Assembly: GCF_947499845.1 (NCBI RefSeq)
Contig: NZ_CANMPM010000020.1
Span: forward strand, 1-44,361
Source of the DNA: an uncultured Pseudokineococcus sp.
Lineage (GTDB): Bacteria > Actinomycetota > Actinomycetes > Actinomycetales > Quadrisphaeraceae
DNA: 44,361 nt
Direction: 5' to 3'
The notes under the pieces were generated by a model. The model saw only the letters and a list, made by a program, of their open reading frames with translations. It ran no database searches and was not told the DNA's origin. The translations under genes were made by a program, and so were the position numbers. Positions 7,533 through 18,711 of the stretch are shown piece by piece. How positions within the stretch are numbered: position 1 is the stretch's first letter; every line of letters begins with the position of its first letter.

Positions 7533-8249
7533 GTGCCGACCCTCCTGCTGGTCCGACACGGGCGCACCGCGGCCAACGCCTCGGGCGTGCTCGCGGGGCG
7601 GACGCCCGGCGTCGGCCTCGACGACAGCGGCGCCGCGCAGGCCGCGGCCCTCGGGCAGCGACTCGCGGGCGTCCCCCTCGCCCGGGTCGTCGCCAGCCCG
7701 CTGGAGCGCACCGTCGCGACGGCCCGCGCCCTCCTCGCCGTCGGCGGGACGGTGCGCCGCCCGCGCCCCGACCTCGTCGAGGAGCCCCGGCTGCTCGAGT
7801 GCGACTACGGGGAGTGGACCGGTCGCGGCCTGCGCGAGCTGGCGAAGGAGCCGCACTGGAAGGTCGTGCAGGGCCACCCCAGCGCCGCCCAGTTCCCCGG
7901 CGGCGAGTCCCTGCGCGACGTCCAGGCCCGGGCGCTCGCGGCGGTCCGCGAGCACGACGCCGCGGTCGCGGCGGAGCACGGCGCGGACGCCGTGTGGGTC
8001 GCCGTCTCCCACGGCGACGTCATCAAGGCGGTGCTCGCCGACGCCCTGGGCCAGCACCTCGACAGCTTCCAGCGCATCGTCGTCGACCCCGCCTCGGTCT
8101 CGGTCGTGCGGTACACCCCGCTGCGGCCCTTCGTCGTGCGCACCAACGACACCGGCGGCGACCTCGCGTCCCTCGCGCCGCCGCCGCGGCGCCGGCGCCG
8201 GGCGGCGGCGTCGTCCGACGCCGCCGTGGGCGGCGGGGCCGGGGCCTGA
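7533..8249 (+). CDS. Histidine phosphatase, MSMEG_4193-like family
   Basis: A 238-aa cytosolic protein of the phosphoglycerate-mutase-like histidine phosphatase superfamily. The RHG motif (R8-H9-G10 in TLLLVRHGRTAAN) provides the phospho-acceptor His, R61-type SPLERTVATA follows, and the second catalytic His is in VAVSHGDVIKAV. The last 40 residues are Ala/Arg-rich and probably disordered. Together with DUF3090, an SCO1664-family protein and mshC it forms a gene set that recurs in mycothiol-making actinobacteria (family knowledge). Its substrate is unknown; a sugar phosphate linked to mycothiol is only a guess. Confidence 0.85.
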   Translation: MPTLLLVRHGRTAANASGVLAGRTPGVGLDDSGAAQAAALGQRLAGVPLARVVASPLERTVATARALLAVGGTVRRPRPDLVEEPRLLECDYGEWTGRGLRELAKEPHWKVVQGHPSAAQFPGGESLRDVQARALAAVREHDAAVAAEHGADAVWVAVSHGDVIKAVLADALGQHLDSFQRIVVDPASVSVVRYTPLRPFVVRTNDTGGDLASLAPPPRRRRRAAASSDAAVGGGAGA

Positions 8250-8278
8250 GCCGGCCGGTGGCCGGCGCGGGCGCTGGG

Positions 8279-8284
8279 TAGTCT
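8279..8284 (+). promoter_or_regulatory. -10 element TAGTCT of the DUF3090 gene
   Basis: It lies 7 bases before ATG 8292 with no Shine-Dalgarno sequence between. Confidence 0.55.
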
Positions 8285-8291
8285 CGACGGC

Positions 8292-8867
8292 ATGCCAGCG
8301 CAGGTCTTCGACTACGACCCGCCGGACCGCTTCGTCGCCGGCACGGTGGGGCCGGCGGGCTCGCGCACCTTCTTCCTCCAGGCGCGGGCGCGCAGCACCG
8401 GGCCCGTGCCCGTCGTCGTCTCGGTCGCCCTCGAGAAGCAGCAGGTCGCCACCCTGGCCGAGAAGGTCGAGGAGCTCCTCGACGAGGTGGTGCGCCGCAG
8501 CGGCGGCGAGGCGCCCGTGCCCGCGGTCACCCCCGTCGGGGCGGGCGACACCGAGCCGCTCGACACCCCCATCGAGGAGGAGTTCCGGGTCGGGACGATG
8601 AGCCTGCAGTGGGACGGCGACCGCGGCGTCGTCGTCATCGAGTGCTTCTCCGTCGAGGAGGACGAGGCCGGCGGCGGCCTGGGGGAGGGGCCCGAGCCCG
8701 ACGCCCGGTCCGTCCTGCGGGTCTCCCTGTCCGGCGCCAGCGCCCGCGGCTTCGCCCAGCGGGCCTCGGCCCTCGTGGCGGCCGGCCGCCCGCCCTGCCC
8801 GTTCTGCCAGGGCCCGCTGGACCCCGAGGGCCACGTCTGCCCGCGCGCCAACGGGTACCGCCGCTGA
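8292..8867 (+). CDS. DUF3090 family protein
   Basis: A 191-aa soluble protein matching the actinobacterial DUF3090 family. Conserved stretches I recognise are PAQVFDYDPPDRFVAGTVG at the start, GSRTFFLQAR, and the C-terminal RPPCPFCQGPLDPEGHVCPR. The last contains a CxxC...C pattern that looks like a small zinc knuckle. It is translated just before the SCO1664-family gene, and the stop overlaps the likely start of that gene. Biochemical role unknown; its genomic company (histidine phosphatase, mshC) points to mycothiol metabolism or its control. Confidence 0.88.
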   Translation: MPAQVFDYDPPDRFVAGTVGPAGSRTFFLQARARSTGPVPVVVSVALEKQQVATLAEKVEELLDEVVRRSGGEAPVPAVTPVGAGDTEPLDTPIEEEFRVGTMSLQWDGDRGVVVIECFSVEEDEAGGGLGEGPEPDARSVLRVSLSGASARGFAQRASALVAAGRPPCPFCQGPLDPEGHVCPRANGYRR

Positions 8868-9922
8868 CCGGGGGCGGCGGGACGCACGCGGGCCCGCGGT
8901 CCGGCGTCCCGCGCGACGGCGACGCGCTGGCGGACCTGCTCTCGCGCGGCGACCTCGAGGTCGTCGGGCGCATCTCGGGCTCCTCGAACGTCACCCTGCT
9001 CGCCACCTGCCGGGACGGCGGCACGGCCGTCCGCTGCGTCTACAAGCCCGTCCGCGGCGAGCGGCCGCTCCACGACTTCCCCGACGGCACGCTCGCCGGG
9101 CGCGAGGTCGCGGCCTCGCTGGTCTCGCGCGCGGGTGGGTGGGGCGTCGTCCCCACGACCGTCCTGCGCGACGGCCCCCTGGGGCCCGGGTCCGTGCAGC
9201 GCTGGGTGCACCCGCCGCGCGACGCCCCGCTGGACGAGGAGGCGGCCGAGGACGGCGTCGTCGACCCGTACGGCGCCGTGGACCCCGACGACGAGGACGG
9301 CGACGACGAGGACGGCGAGGGGCTGCGCCCCCTCGACGACGACGCGGGGCCGGACGAGACGGACGACGACCTCGACGACGAGCACCTGCTGGGCGAGCCC
9401 GGCGCCGGGCTCGTCGACGTCGTCCCCCAGGGCGAGGTGCCCGCGGGGTGGCGCGGCGTCCTCGAGGCGTGGGGGCCCTACGGCGAGCCGGTGACCCTCG
9501 TCCACGCCGACGACCCGCGGCTGCTGTCCGTGGCCGTCTTCGACGTCGTGGCCAACAACGCCGACCGCAAGGCCGGCCACCTGCTGCTGGGACGCCCCGC
9601 GGCCGCGGACCCGGCGTCCGCCGCGGCGCGGGCCGACGGCCCGCCCGTGCACGGCATCGACCACGGCCTCGTCCTCCACGCCGAGGGCAAGCTGCGCACC
9701 GTCCTGTGGGGCTGGGCGGGGGAGCCGCTGCCCGACGTCGAGCTCGAGGCCCTCGACCGCCTGCGGGCGGCCCTGCGCGACGGCCTCGAGGACGAGCTGC
9801 AGGCCCTCCTCACCGGGCGGGAGGTGCGGGCGCTGCGCACGCGCGTCGACCGCCTCATGCGCGGCGCCGTCATGCCGCAGCCGCCCGAGCACCGCAGCGC
9901 GGTGCCCTGGCCCGTCTTCTGA
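8864..9922 (+). CDS. SCO1664-family protein (PI3/4-kinase-like fold)
   Basis: About 352 aa. Conserved blocks are LEVVGRISGSSNVTLLATC, VRCVYKPVRGERPLHDFPDG, AAYLVSRAGGWGVVP-type sequence, VFDVVANNADRKAGHLLLG and GIDHGLVLHAEGKLRTVLWGW. The NADRKAGH and DHG blocks resemble the catalytic loop and metal site of phosphatidylinositol-kinase-like proteins, so nucleotide binding is plausible. An acidic insert of about 60 residues (roughly 9232-9420, rich in Asp and Glu) interrupts the domain. The frame has no ATG, GTG or TTG between the DUF3090 end and the first conserved residues. The best start is CTG at 8864, overlapping the DUF3090 TGA; a start inside DUF3090 or a sequence error is the alternative. 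Confidence 0.8.
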   Translation: MTGGGGTHAGPRSGVPRDGDALADLLSRGDLEVVGRISGSSNVTLLATCRDGGTAVRCVYKPVRGERPLHDFPDGTLAGREVAASLVSRAGGWGVVPTTVLRDGPLGPGSVQRWVHPPRDAPLDEEAAEDGVVDPYGAVDPDDEDGDDEDGEGLRPLDDDAGPDETDDDLDDEHLLGEPGAGLVDVVPQGEVPAGWRGVLEAWGPYGEPVTLVHADDPRLLSVAVFDVVANNADRKAGHLLLGRPAAADPASAAARADGPPVHGIDHGLVLHAEGKLRTVLWGWAGEPLPDVELEALDRLRAALRDGLEDELQALLTGREVRALRTRVDRLMRGAVMPQPPEHRSAVPWPVF

Positions 9923-9966
9923 CGCACCGGCGGTCCGGCGCGTCCGGAGGCTCCCGCGGCGCCGAC

Positions 9967-9972
9967 TAGGGT
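9967..9972 (+). promoter_or_regulatory. -10 element TAGGGT of mshC
   Basis: It lies 6 bases before GTG 9979; leaderless arrangement, so mshC can be transcribed apart from the genes upstream. Confidence 0.6.
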
Positions 9973-9978
9973 CGCGCC

Positions 9979-11247
9979 GTGAAGTCCTGGTCCTCCCCGC
10001 ACCTGCCGCACCTGCCGGGCACGGGAGGGCCCGTCTCGCTGCACGACAGCGCCTCCCGCAGCGTGCGCCCCACGACGCCGGGCCCGGTCGCCGGGCTCTA
10101 CGTGTGCGGCATCACCCCCTACGACGCCACCCACATGGGGCACGCGTCGACCTACCTCGCCTTCGACCTCCTCGTCCGCGCGTGGCGCGACGCCGGGCAC
10201 GAGGTCCGGTACGTCCAGAACGTCACCGACGTCGACGAGCCGCTGCTCGAGCGCGCCACCGCGACGGGCGTGGACTGGCGCGACCTGGCCGTCCGCGAGA
10301 CCGACCTCTTCCGCGAGGACATGACGGCGCTGGGCGTCGTCCCGCCGGACGTCTACCTCGGCGCCGTCGAGACGGTGCCGCGGGCGGCCGCGGCCGTCTC
10401 CGAGCTCGTCCGCCGCGGCGCCGCCTACCGGGTCGAGGCCACGGGCGACGTCTACTTCGACGTCACCGCCGACGAGGCCTTCGGGGGCGTCAGCGGGTAC
10501 GACGCGGCGACGATGGCGCAGCTGTCGGCCGAGCGGGGCGGCGACCCGACGACGCCGGGCAAGCGCTCCCCGATCGACCCCGTGCTGTGGCGCGCCGCCC
10601 GCGAGGACGAGCCGTCCTGGGACGGCGGCGACCTCGGCCTCGGGCGCCCCGGGTGGCACATCGAGTGCGTCGCCATCGCGCTGGACCACCTCGGGTCCGG
10701 CTTCGACGTGCAGGGCGGCGGCTCCGACCTCGTCTTCCCCCACCACGAGATGGGCGCCTCCCACGCCCACGTCCTCACGGGCAGCCGGCCCTACGCGCAG
10801 CTGTACGCCCACGGCGGGATGGTGGCGCTCGACGGCGAGAAGATGAGCAAGTCGCGCGGCAACCTCGTGCTCGTCTCCGCGCTGCGCCGCGCGGGGGAGG
10901 ACCCGGCGGCGGTGCGCCTCGCCGTCCACGCCCACCACTACCGCGACGACTGGCCCTGGACCGACGAGGGCCTGGAGGTCGCGCGCGAGCGGCTGGCGCG
11001 CTGGCGGGCCGCCGTGGCGATGCCCCAGGGCCCCGACGCCTCTCGGGTGCTCGACGGCGTCCGCAGCCGCCTGGCCGACGACCTCGACGCCCCCGGCGCC
11101 CTCGCCGTCGTGGACGCGTGGGTGGACGCCCAGCTGGCCCAGGACCTCTCGCACGTCCCGGGCGACCCGCAGGGCGACGCCCGGGGCCCGGCGCTGGTGG
11201 CCGACGTCGTCGAGGCGCTGCTCGGTGTGACGCTGCGCCTCGGCTGA
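9979..11247 (+). CDS. mshC: Cysteine-GlcN-Ins ligase (mycothiol biosynthesis)
   Basis: A 422-aa ATP-dependent ligase that joins cysteine to glucosaminyl-inositol, the third step of mycothiol synthesis. It is a class I cysteinyl-tRNA-synthetase relative: Zn-binding C43 in [23 protein letters not shown] motif at 52-55, C230 and H255 region ([18 protein letters not shown]) and EKMSKSRGN with KMSKS at 288-292. The residues between 29 and 36 and the lack of a C-terminal anticodon-binding domain (length about 420 against about 460-470 for CysS) separate MshC from CysS, and the gene context agrees. GTG start set by the promoter 6 bases upstream. Confidence 0.93.
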   Translation: MKSWSSPHLPHLPGTGGPVSLHDSASRSVRPTTPGPVAGLYVCGITPYDATHMGHASTYLAFDLLVRAWRDAGHEVRYVQNVTDVDEPLLERATATGVDWRDLAVRETDLFREDMTALGVVPPDVYLGAVETVPRAAAAVSELVRRGAAYRVEATGDVYFDVTADEAFGGVSGYDAATMAQLSAERGGDPTTPGKRSPIDPVLWRAAREDEPSWDGGDLGLGRPGWHIECVAIALDHLGSGFDVQGGGSDLVFPHHEMGASHAHVLTGSRPYAQLYAHGGMVALDGEKMSKSRGNLVLVSALRRAGEDPAAVRLAVHAHHYRDDWPWTDEGLEVARERLARWRAAVAMPQGPDASRVLDGVRSRLADDLDAPGALAVVDAWVDAQLAQDLSHVPGDPQGDARGPALVADVVEALLGVTLRLG

Positions 11248-11304
11248 CCGGGGACGCCCAGCCCCGTGCCGGGCCGGGCGTCGGGCCCGGCTCCGCGTCC
11301 CCGG
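11248..11304 (+). terminator. Large nested hairpin after mshC
   Basis: Outer arms 11248-11257 and 11295-11304 pair over 10 bp. An inner GCCGGGCC / GGCCCGGC pairing extends the structure. It starts right after the mshC stop and faces the converging PAC2 gene (stop at 11340). Confidence 0.6.
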
Positions 11305-11339
11305 TCGGGGCCGGCCCGAGCGGGGGCGAGCCCGCCGCG

Positions 11340-12233
11340 TCAGGCGGGCGGGCCCGCCGGGCCGCGCCGCGGGGGGCCCTCGTCGCCGCGGCGGCGCAGG
11401 TAGCGCTCGAACTCGCGGGCGATCGCCTCGCCGCTCGCCTCCGGCAGCTCGGCCGTGTCCTTGGCCTGCTCGAGCTGCTGGACGTACTCGCCGATCTCCT
11501 CGTCCTCGCCGGCGAGCTCGTCGACGCCGCGCTCCCACGCCTCCGCCTCCTCGGCGAGGTCCTCGAGCGGCACGGGCGCGCCGATGACCTCCTCGACGCG
11601 ACCCAGCAGCGCGAGGACCGCCTTCGGCGAGGGCGACTGCCCGACGTAGTGCGGCACGGCGGCCCACAGCGAGACCGAGGACAGCCCGCGCTCGGCGGCC
11701 GCGTCGGCGACGACGCCGACGATGCCGGTGGGCCCCTCGTAGCGCGAGGGCTCCAGCGCCAGGTGCTCCAGCGACGGGGCGTCGCCGGTGCTCGTGATGG
11801 GGATGGGCCGCGTGTGCGGGACGTCGGCGAGCAGGGCGCCGAGCGTCACCACGGTGCGGGCGCCGACGGCGGCGGCGCGGTCGAGCAGCTCGGCGGTGTA
11901 GGAGCGCCAGCGCATCGACGGCTCGATGCCGTGGACGAGCACGACGTCGCGCTCCCCGCCCGGCGGCCGGGCCCAGGCGAGGCGGGTCGTCGGCCAGGTG
12001 ATGCGGCGGCGGCCGTCCTCGTCGAAGCCCGTGACCGGCCGGTTCACCTGGAAGTCGTGGTAGTCCTCCGGGTCGAGCTCGCCGAGCGGCGTCTCGCCCC
12101 ACACGCGCGCCAGGTGGTCCAGCGCCCCGCTCGCCGCCTCGGCGGCGTCGTTCCAGCCCTCGAAGGCCGCGAGGACGACGGGGTCCCTCAGCTCGGGCAC
12201 CGGGCCCGGCGACCGCTGCGCCTGCTCGCTCAC
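11340..12233 (-). CDS. PAC2 family protein
   Basis: A 297-aa protein of the PAC2 (proteasome assembly chaperone 2-like, ATP-grasp-associated) family, widespread in actinobacteria. Recognisable are PVVLAAFEGWNDAAEAASGALDHL at the N-terminus, a central VLVHGIEPSMRWRSY block, VTLGALLADVPHTRPIPITSTG, and VPHYVGQSPSPKAVLALLGRVE. The C-terminal 60 residues are charged. The bacterial family has no settled function. The GTG start at 12233 has an AGGAGGA about 5 bases upstream. A -10 (TAGGGT, 12323-12318) gives a leader of about 80 nt. Divergent from metH. Confidence 0.88.
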   Translation of the reverse strand: MSEQAQRSPGPVPELRDPVVLAAFEGWNDAAEAASGALDHLARVWGETPLGELDPEDYHDFQVNRPVTGFDEDGRRRITWPTTRLAWARPPGGERDVVLVHGIEPSMRWRSYTAELLDRAAAVGARTVVTLGALLADVPHTRPIPITSTGDAPSLEHLALEPSRYEGPTGIVGVVADAAAERGLSSVSLWAAVPHYVGQSPSPKAVLALLGRVEEVIGAPVPLEDLAEEAEAWERGVDELAGEDEEIGEYVQQLEQAKDTAELPEASGEAIAREFERYLRRRGDEGPPRRGPAGPPA

Positions 12234-12317
12234 ACGTCCTCCTCGTCCTGCCGCCCGCCGCCGGGGCCAGGGCGCCCCCGGCCCACGGGGGCGGACGGCC
12301 CCGCGAGCAGCGCGTCC

Positions 12318-12323
12318 ACCCTA
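12318..12323 (-). promoter_or_regulatory. -10 element TAGGGT for the PAC2 gene
   Basis: On the minus strand, about 85 bases before the GTG at 12233. Unlike many genes here, this one has a leader with a Shine-Dalgarno sequence (AGGAGGA). Confidence 0.45.
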
Positions 12324-12357
12324 CGGGCGCGCACCCGGCGCGCCCGCCGACGGCGCC

Positions 12358-12363
12358 TAGCAT
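12358..12363 (+). promoter_or_regulatory. -10 element TAGCAT of metH
   Basis: It lies 8 bases before GTG 12372. The short or absent leader leaves no space for a cobalamin riboswitch. Confidence 0.55.
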
Positions 12364-12371
12364 CGACGTCC

Positions 12372-15956
<3,585 letters not shown>

Positions 15957-15984
15957 GGGACGCGTCCTCCCTGGGTGAACGAGC

Positions 15985-16040
15985 CGTCACCTTCGCGTCG
16001 TGGCGGCCTCCGGGGGTGGAGGAGGCGTCACCTTCGCGTC
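15985..16040. repeat. Direct repeat of a 15-mer, 41-nt spacing
   Basis: CGTCACCTTCGCGTC is present at 15985-15999 and again at 16026-16040 in the 150-bp spacer between metH and the HAD gene. I see no other feature in this spacer. Confidence 0.8.
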
Positions 16041-16106
16041 CAGGGCCTCGTGCACGGGCCCCGACGGCGTCGGGGAGGGCGCGGCGCGGCTGGCAGACTC
16101 GCGGCC

Positions 16107-16835
16107 ATGCCCGCCGAGACCACCTCCTCCGCCGCGGCGAGCACCGGCAGGGGGCGCGAGGGGCTGCCCGACGCCGTCCTGTTCGACATGGACGGCACGC
16201 TCGTCGACACCGAGCCGGTGTGGTGGGCGGCGGAGCGGGCGCTCGTCGAGGCCCACGGCGGGGTCTGGACGGACTCCCAGGCGATGGCGCTCGTCGGCAA
16301 CCAGCTCGAGGTGTCCGCCGAGGTGCTGCGGCGCGAGGGCGGCGTCGACCTGCCCGTGCGGGAGCTCATCGAGGTGCTCGGGGCGCAGGTCGGCGCGGAG
16401 CTGCGGCGCGACCCGCGGTGGCGGCCCGGCGCGCACGAGCTGCTCACGGGACTCGCGGAGCGGGGCGTCCCGCTCGCGCTCGTGACGATGTCGTGGCGCT
16501 CGATGGCCGACGCCATGCTCGCCCACCTGCCCGACGGGCTCTTCGACGTCGTCGTCACGGGTGACGCGTGCGAGCGCGGCAAGCCGCACCCCGAGCCGTA
16601 CCTGCGCGCCGCCGCCGCCCTCGGCGTCGAGCCGGCGCGCTGCGTCGCCGTCGAGGACAGCCCGACGGGGCTGGCCTCCGCCGAGGCGGCCGGGGTGCCC
16701 GCGATCGCCGTGCCGCACGTCGTGGACCTGCCGGAGGGGCCGGGGCGCACGGTGGTCCCCACGCTGGCCGGGGTCGGGCCCGAGGACCTGCTGCCGCTCG
16801 TGGCCCGCCGGGGGAGCACCGCCACCGGATCGTGA
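16107..16835 (+). CDS. HAD-superfamily phosphatase (beta-phosphoglucomutase-like)
   Basis: A 242-aa cytosolic hydrolase. Motif I is VLFDMDGTLVDTEP, with nucleophile D27 and acid/base D29. Motif II is the Thr/Ser of LVTMSW, motif III is the Lys of ACERGKPHPEPYL, and motif IV is VAVEDSPTGLASAEAAG. A helical cap lies between motifs I and II, which places it with the PGM-like/CbbY group that acts on small phosphate esters. Exact substrate unknown. The ATG is preceded at 7 bases by CAGACT, a weak -10 variant. The first 20 residues are low complexity. Confidence 0.9.
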   Translation: MPAETTSSAAASTGRGREGLPDAVLFDMDGTLVDTEPVWWAAERALVEAHGGVWTDSQAMALVGNQLEVSAEVLRREGGVDLPVRELIEVLGAQVGAELRRDPRWRPGAHELLTGLAERGVPLALVTMSWRSMADAMLAHLPDGLFDVVVTGDACERGKPHPEPYLRAAAALGVEPARCVAVEDSPTGLASAEAAGVPAIAVPHVVDLPEGPGRTVVPTLAGVGPEDLLPLVARRGSTATGS

Positions 16836-16881
16836 CCGACGAGTCCGGCGCGGAGGGCTCCCCAGCCGCGCCCGGGCGCAC

Positions 16882-16887
16882 TAGCGT
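16882..16887 (+). promoter_or_regulatory. -10 element TAGCGT for the peptide ABC operon
   Basis: It lies 56 bases before the binding-protein ATG, giving a leader of about 50 nt with GGAG at 16932-16935. Confidence 0.5.
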
Positions 16888-16943
16888 CGCTGCGCCGCCG
16901 ACCGGACCGGTCGCGGCTTCCCCGAGGTGACGGAGCGACATCC

Positions 16944-18617
16944 ATGGTGCGAGGCATCGGCGGACGGGCCGCGGCCCTGCTGGCGGCCGGGGCGCTGCTG
17001 GCGACGGCGGGCTGCGCGGAGAGCCAGCGCGACGACGCGGGCGACGAGGCCACCGGCGACGGCGGGGGCGGCGGCACCTTCGTCTTCGCGGCCAGCTCGG
17101 ACCCCGTGGTCCTGGACCCGGCCTTCGCCAGCGACGGCGAGACCTTCCGCGTGGCGCGCCAGATGTTCGAGGGCCTCGTCGGCACCGAGCCCGGCACGCC
17201 CGACCCGGCGCCGCTCCTGGCGGAGTCGTGGGAGACGAGCGACGACGGCCTCACGTACACCTTCGACCTGCGCGACGACGTGACGTTCCACGACGGCACG
17301 ACCTTCGACGCCGAGGCCGTCTGCGCGAACTTCGACCGCTGGCACGGCTGGACCGGGCTGCAGCAGAACGAGAACATCTCGTACTACTACAACTCGATCT
17401 TCCAGGGCTTCGCCGAGAGCGAGGACCCGGAGCTCGTCGGCGGCCTCTACGACAGCTGCGAGGCGCAGGACGAGCAGACCGCCGTCGTCACGCTCACGCG
17501 CCCCTTCGCGGGCTTCATCGCCTCCCTGTCGCTGCCGGCCTTCTCCATGCAGAGCCCCACGGCGATGGAGGAGTACGACGCCGACAACCTCGAGGGCACC
17601 GCCGACGACGTCCGCTTCAGCGCCTACGGCACGGAGCACCCCACCGGCACCGGCCCCTTCCAGTTCGGCAGCTGGGAGCGCGGGCAGTCCGTGACCCTCG
17701 AGCCCTACCCCGACTACTGGGGCGACGCCGCGCAGGTCGACGAGGTCATCATCCAGACCATCGCCGACGGCAACGCGCGCCGGCAGGCGCTCGAGGGCGG
17801 TCAGATCGACGGCTACGACCTCGTGGCGCCCGGCGACGTGGCGGCGCTCGAGGACGCCGGCTTCCAGATCGAGGAGCGCGCGCCCTTCAACGTGCTCTAC
17901 CTCGGCATGAACCAGGCCGTGCCCGAGCTCGCCGACCCGCGCGTGCGCCAGGCCATCGCCTACGCCATCGACAAGGACGCCGTCATCAGCCAGTCGATGC
18001 CCGAGGGCACGACGGCGGCGACGCAGTTCATGCCGGACATCGTCACGGGCTACTCCGACGACGTCGAGACCTACGACTACGACCAGGACCGGGCGCGCGA
18101 GCTGCTCGCCGAGGCCGGCCAGAGCGACCTGACGATCGACTTCGTCTACCCGACCGGCGTCTCGCGGCCGTACATGCCGAGCCCCGAGGACACCTTCGTC
18201 GCGATCCGCAGCCAGCTCGAGGCCGTCGGCATCACCGTGAACCCGGTGGCGCTGCCCTGGTCGCCCGACTACCTGGACCGCATCCAGGGCACCGAGGACC
18301 ACGGCCTGCACCTGCTCGGCTGGACCGGCGACTACAACGACCCCGACAACTTCGTCGGCGTCTTCTTCGGCACCCCGAAGAACGAGTGGGGCTTCGACAA
18401 CCCCGAGCTCTTCACGGCCCTGTCCGACGCCCGCGGCCTCGCGACGGCGGACGAGCAGGGCCCGGCGTACGAGGCGATCAACCAGCAGATCATGGAGTTC
18501 CTGCCGGGCGTGCCGCTCGCCTCGCCGGTGCCGTCGCTGGCGTTCGCCGAGGACGTCCAGGGGTACGAGACGAGCCCCGTCCAGGACGAGGTGTGGAACG
18601 GGGTGACGGTCAGCTGA
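16944..18617 (+). CDS. Peptide ABC transporter substrate-binding lipoprotein
   Basis: A 557-aa family 5 (DppA/OppA-like) solute-binding protein. The N-terminus has a basic start, a hydrophobic stretch and a lipobox LLATAGC with acylated C24, so it is anchored to the outer face of the membrane. Family blocks are LDPAFASDGETFRVARQMFEGLV, DDGLTYTFDLRDDVTFHDGT, GPFQFGSWERGQ, NARRQALEGGQIDGYDL, FNVLYLGMNQ and LADPRVRQAIAYAIDK. It delivers peptides or similar ligands to the permeases encoded next. Strong hairpins follow its stop codon, a layout that commonly keeps binding-protein mRNA in excess over the membrane genes. Confidence 0.93.
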   Translation: MVRGIGGRAAALLAAGALLATAGCAESQRDDAGDEATGDGGGGGTFVFAASSDPVVLDPAFASDGETFRVARQMFEGLVGTEPGTPDPAPLLAESWETSDDGLTYTFDLRDDVTFHDGTTFDAEAVCANFDRWHGWTGLQQNENISYYYNSIFQGFAESEDPELVGGLYDSCEAQDEQTAVVTLTRPFAGFIASLSLPAFSMQSPTAMEEYDADNLEGTADDVRFSAYGTEHPTGTGPFQFGSWERGQSVTLEPYPDYWGDAAQVDEVIIQTIADGNARRQALEGGQIDGYDLVAPGDVAALEDAGFQIEERAPFNVLYLGMNQAVPELADPRVRQAIAYAIDKDAVISQSMPEGTTAATQFMPDIVTGYSDDVETYDYDQDRARELLAEAGQSDLTIDFVYPTGVSRPYMPSPEDTFVAIRSQLEAVGITVNPVALPWSPDYLDRIQGTEDHGLHLLGWTGDYNDPDNFVGVFFGTPKNEWGFDNPELFTALSDARGLATADEQGPAYEAINQQIMEFLPGVPLASPVPSLAFAEDVQGYETSPVQDEVWNGVTVS

Positions 18618-18633
18618 CCGGAACCCCGCTCCC

Positions 18634-18667
18634 GCCGGCCGCCGCCCCCCGCGGGGCGGCGGCCGGC
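18634..18667 (+). terminator. 15-bp intra-operon hairpin after the binding-protein gene
   Basis: Arms 18634-18648 and 18653-18667 are perfect complements, all G/C, with a 4-nt loop. It lies between the binding-protein stop and the permease GTG. No U-tract follows, so partial termination or protection of the upstream mRNA from 3' decay are both possible. Confidence 0.7.
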
Positions 18668-18672
18668 GCCGC

Positions 18673-18694
18673 GCCGGGGGCCCCCGCCCCCGGC
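18673..18694 (+). terminator. Second intra-operon hairpin
   Basis: Arms 18673-18681 and 18686-18694 pair over 9 bp with a CCCC loop, immediately following the first hairpin and 17 bases before the permease start. Confidence 0.6.
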
Positions 18695-18711
18695 GGTCCC
18701 GGGAGGCCGGC

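Noticed and set aside
12234-12371. Cobalamin riboswitch before metH
   Set aside because: The -10 lies 8 bases before the start codon and no B12-box-like structure is visible; the remaining space belongs to the PAC2 leader.
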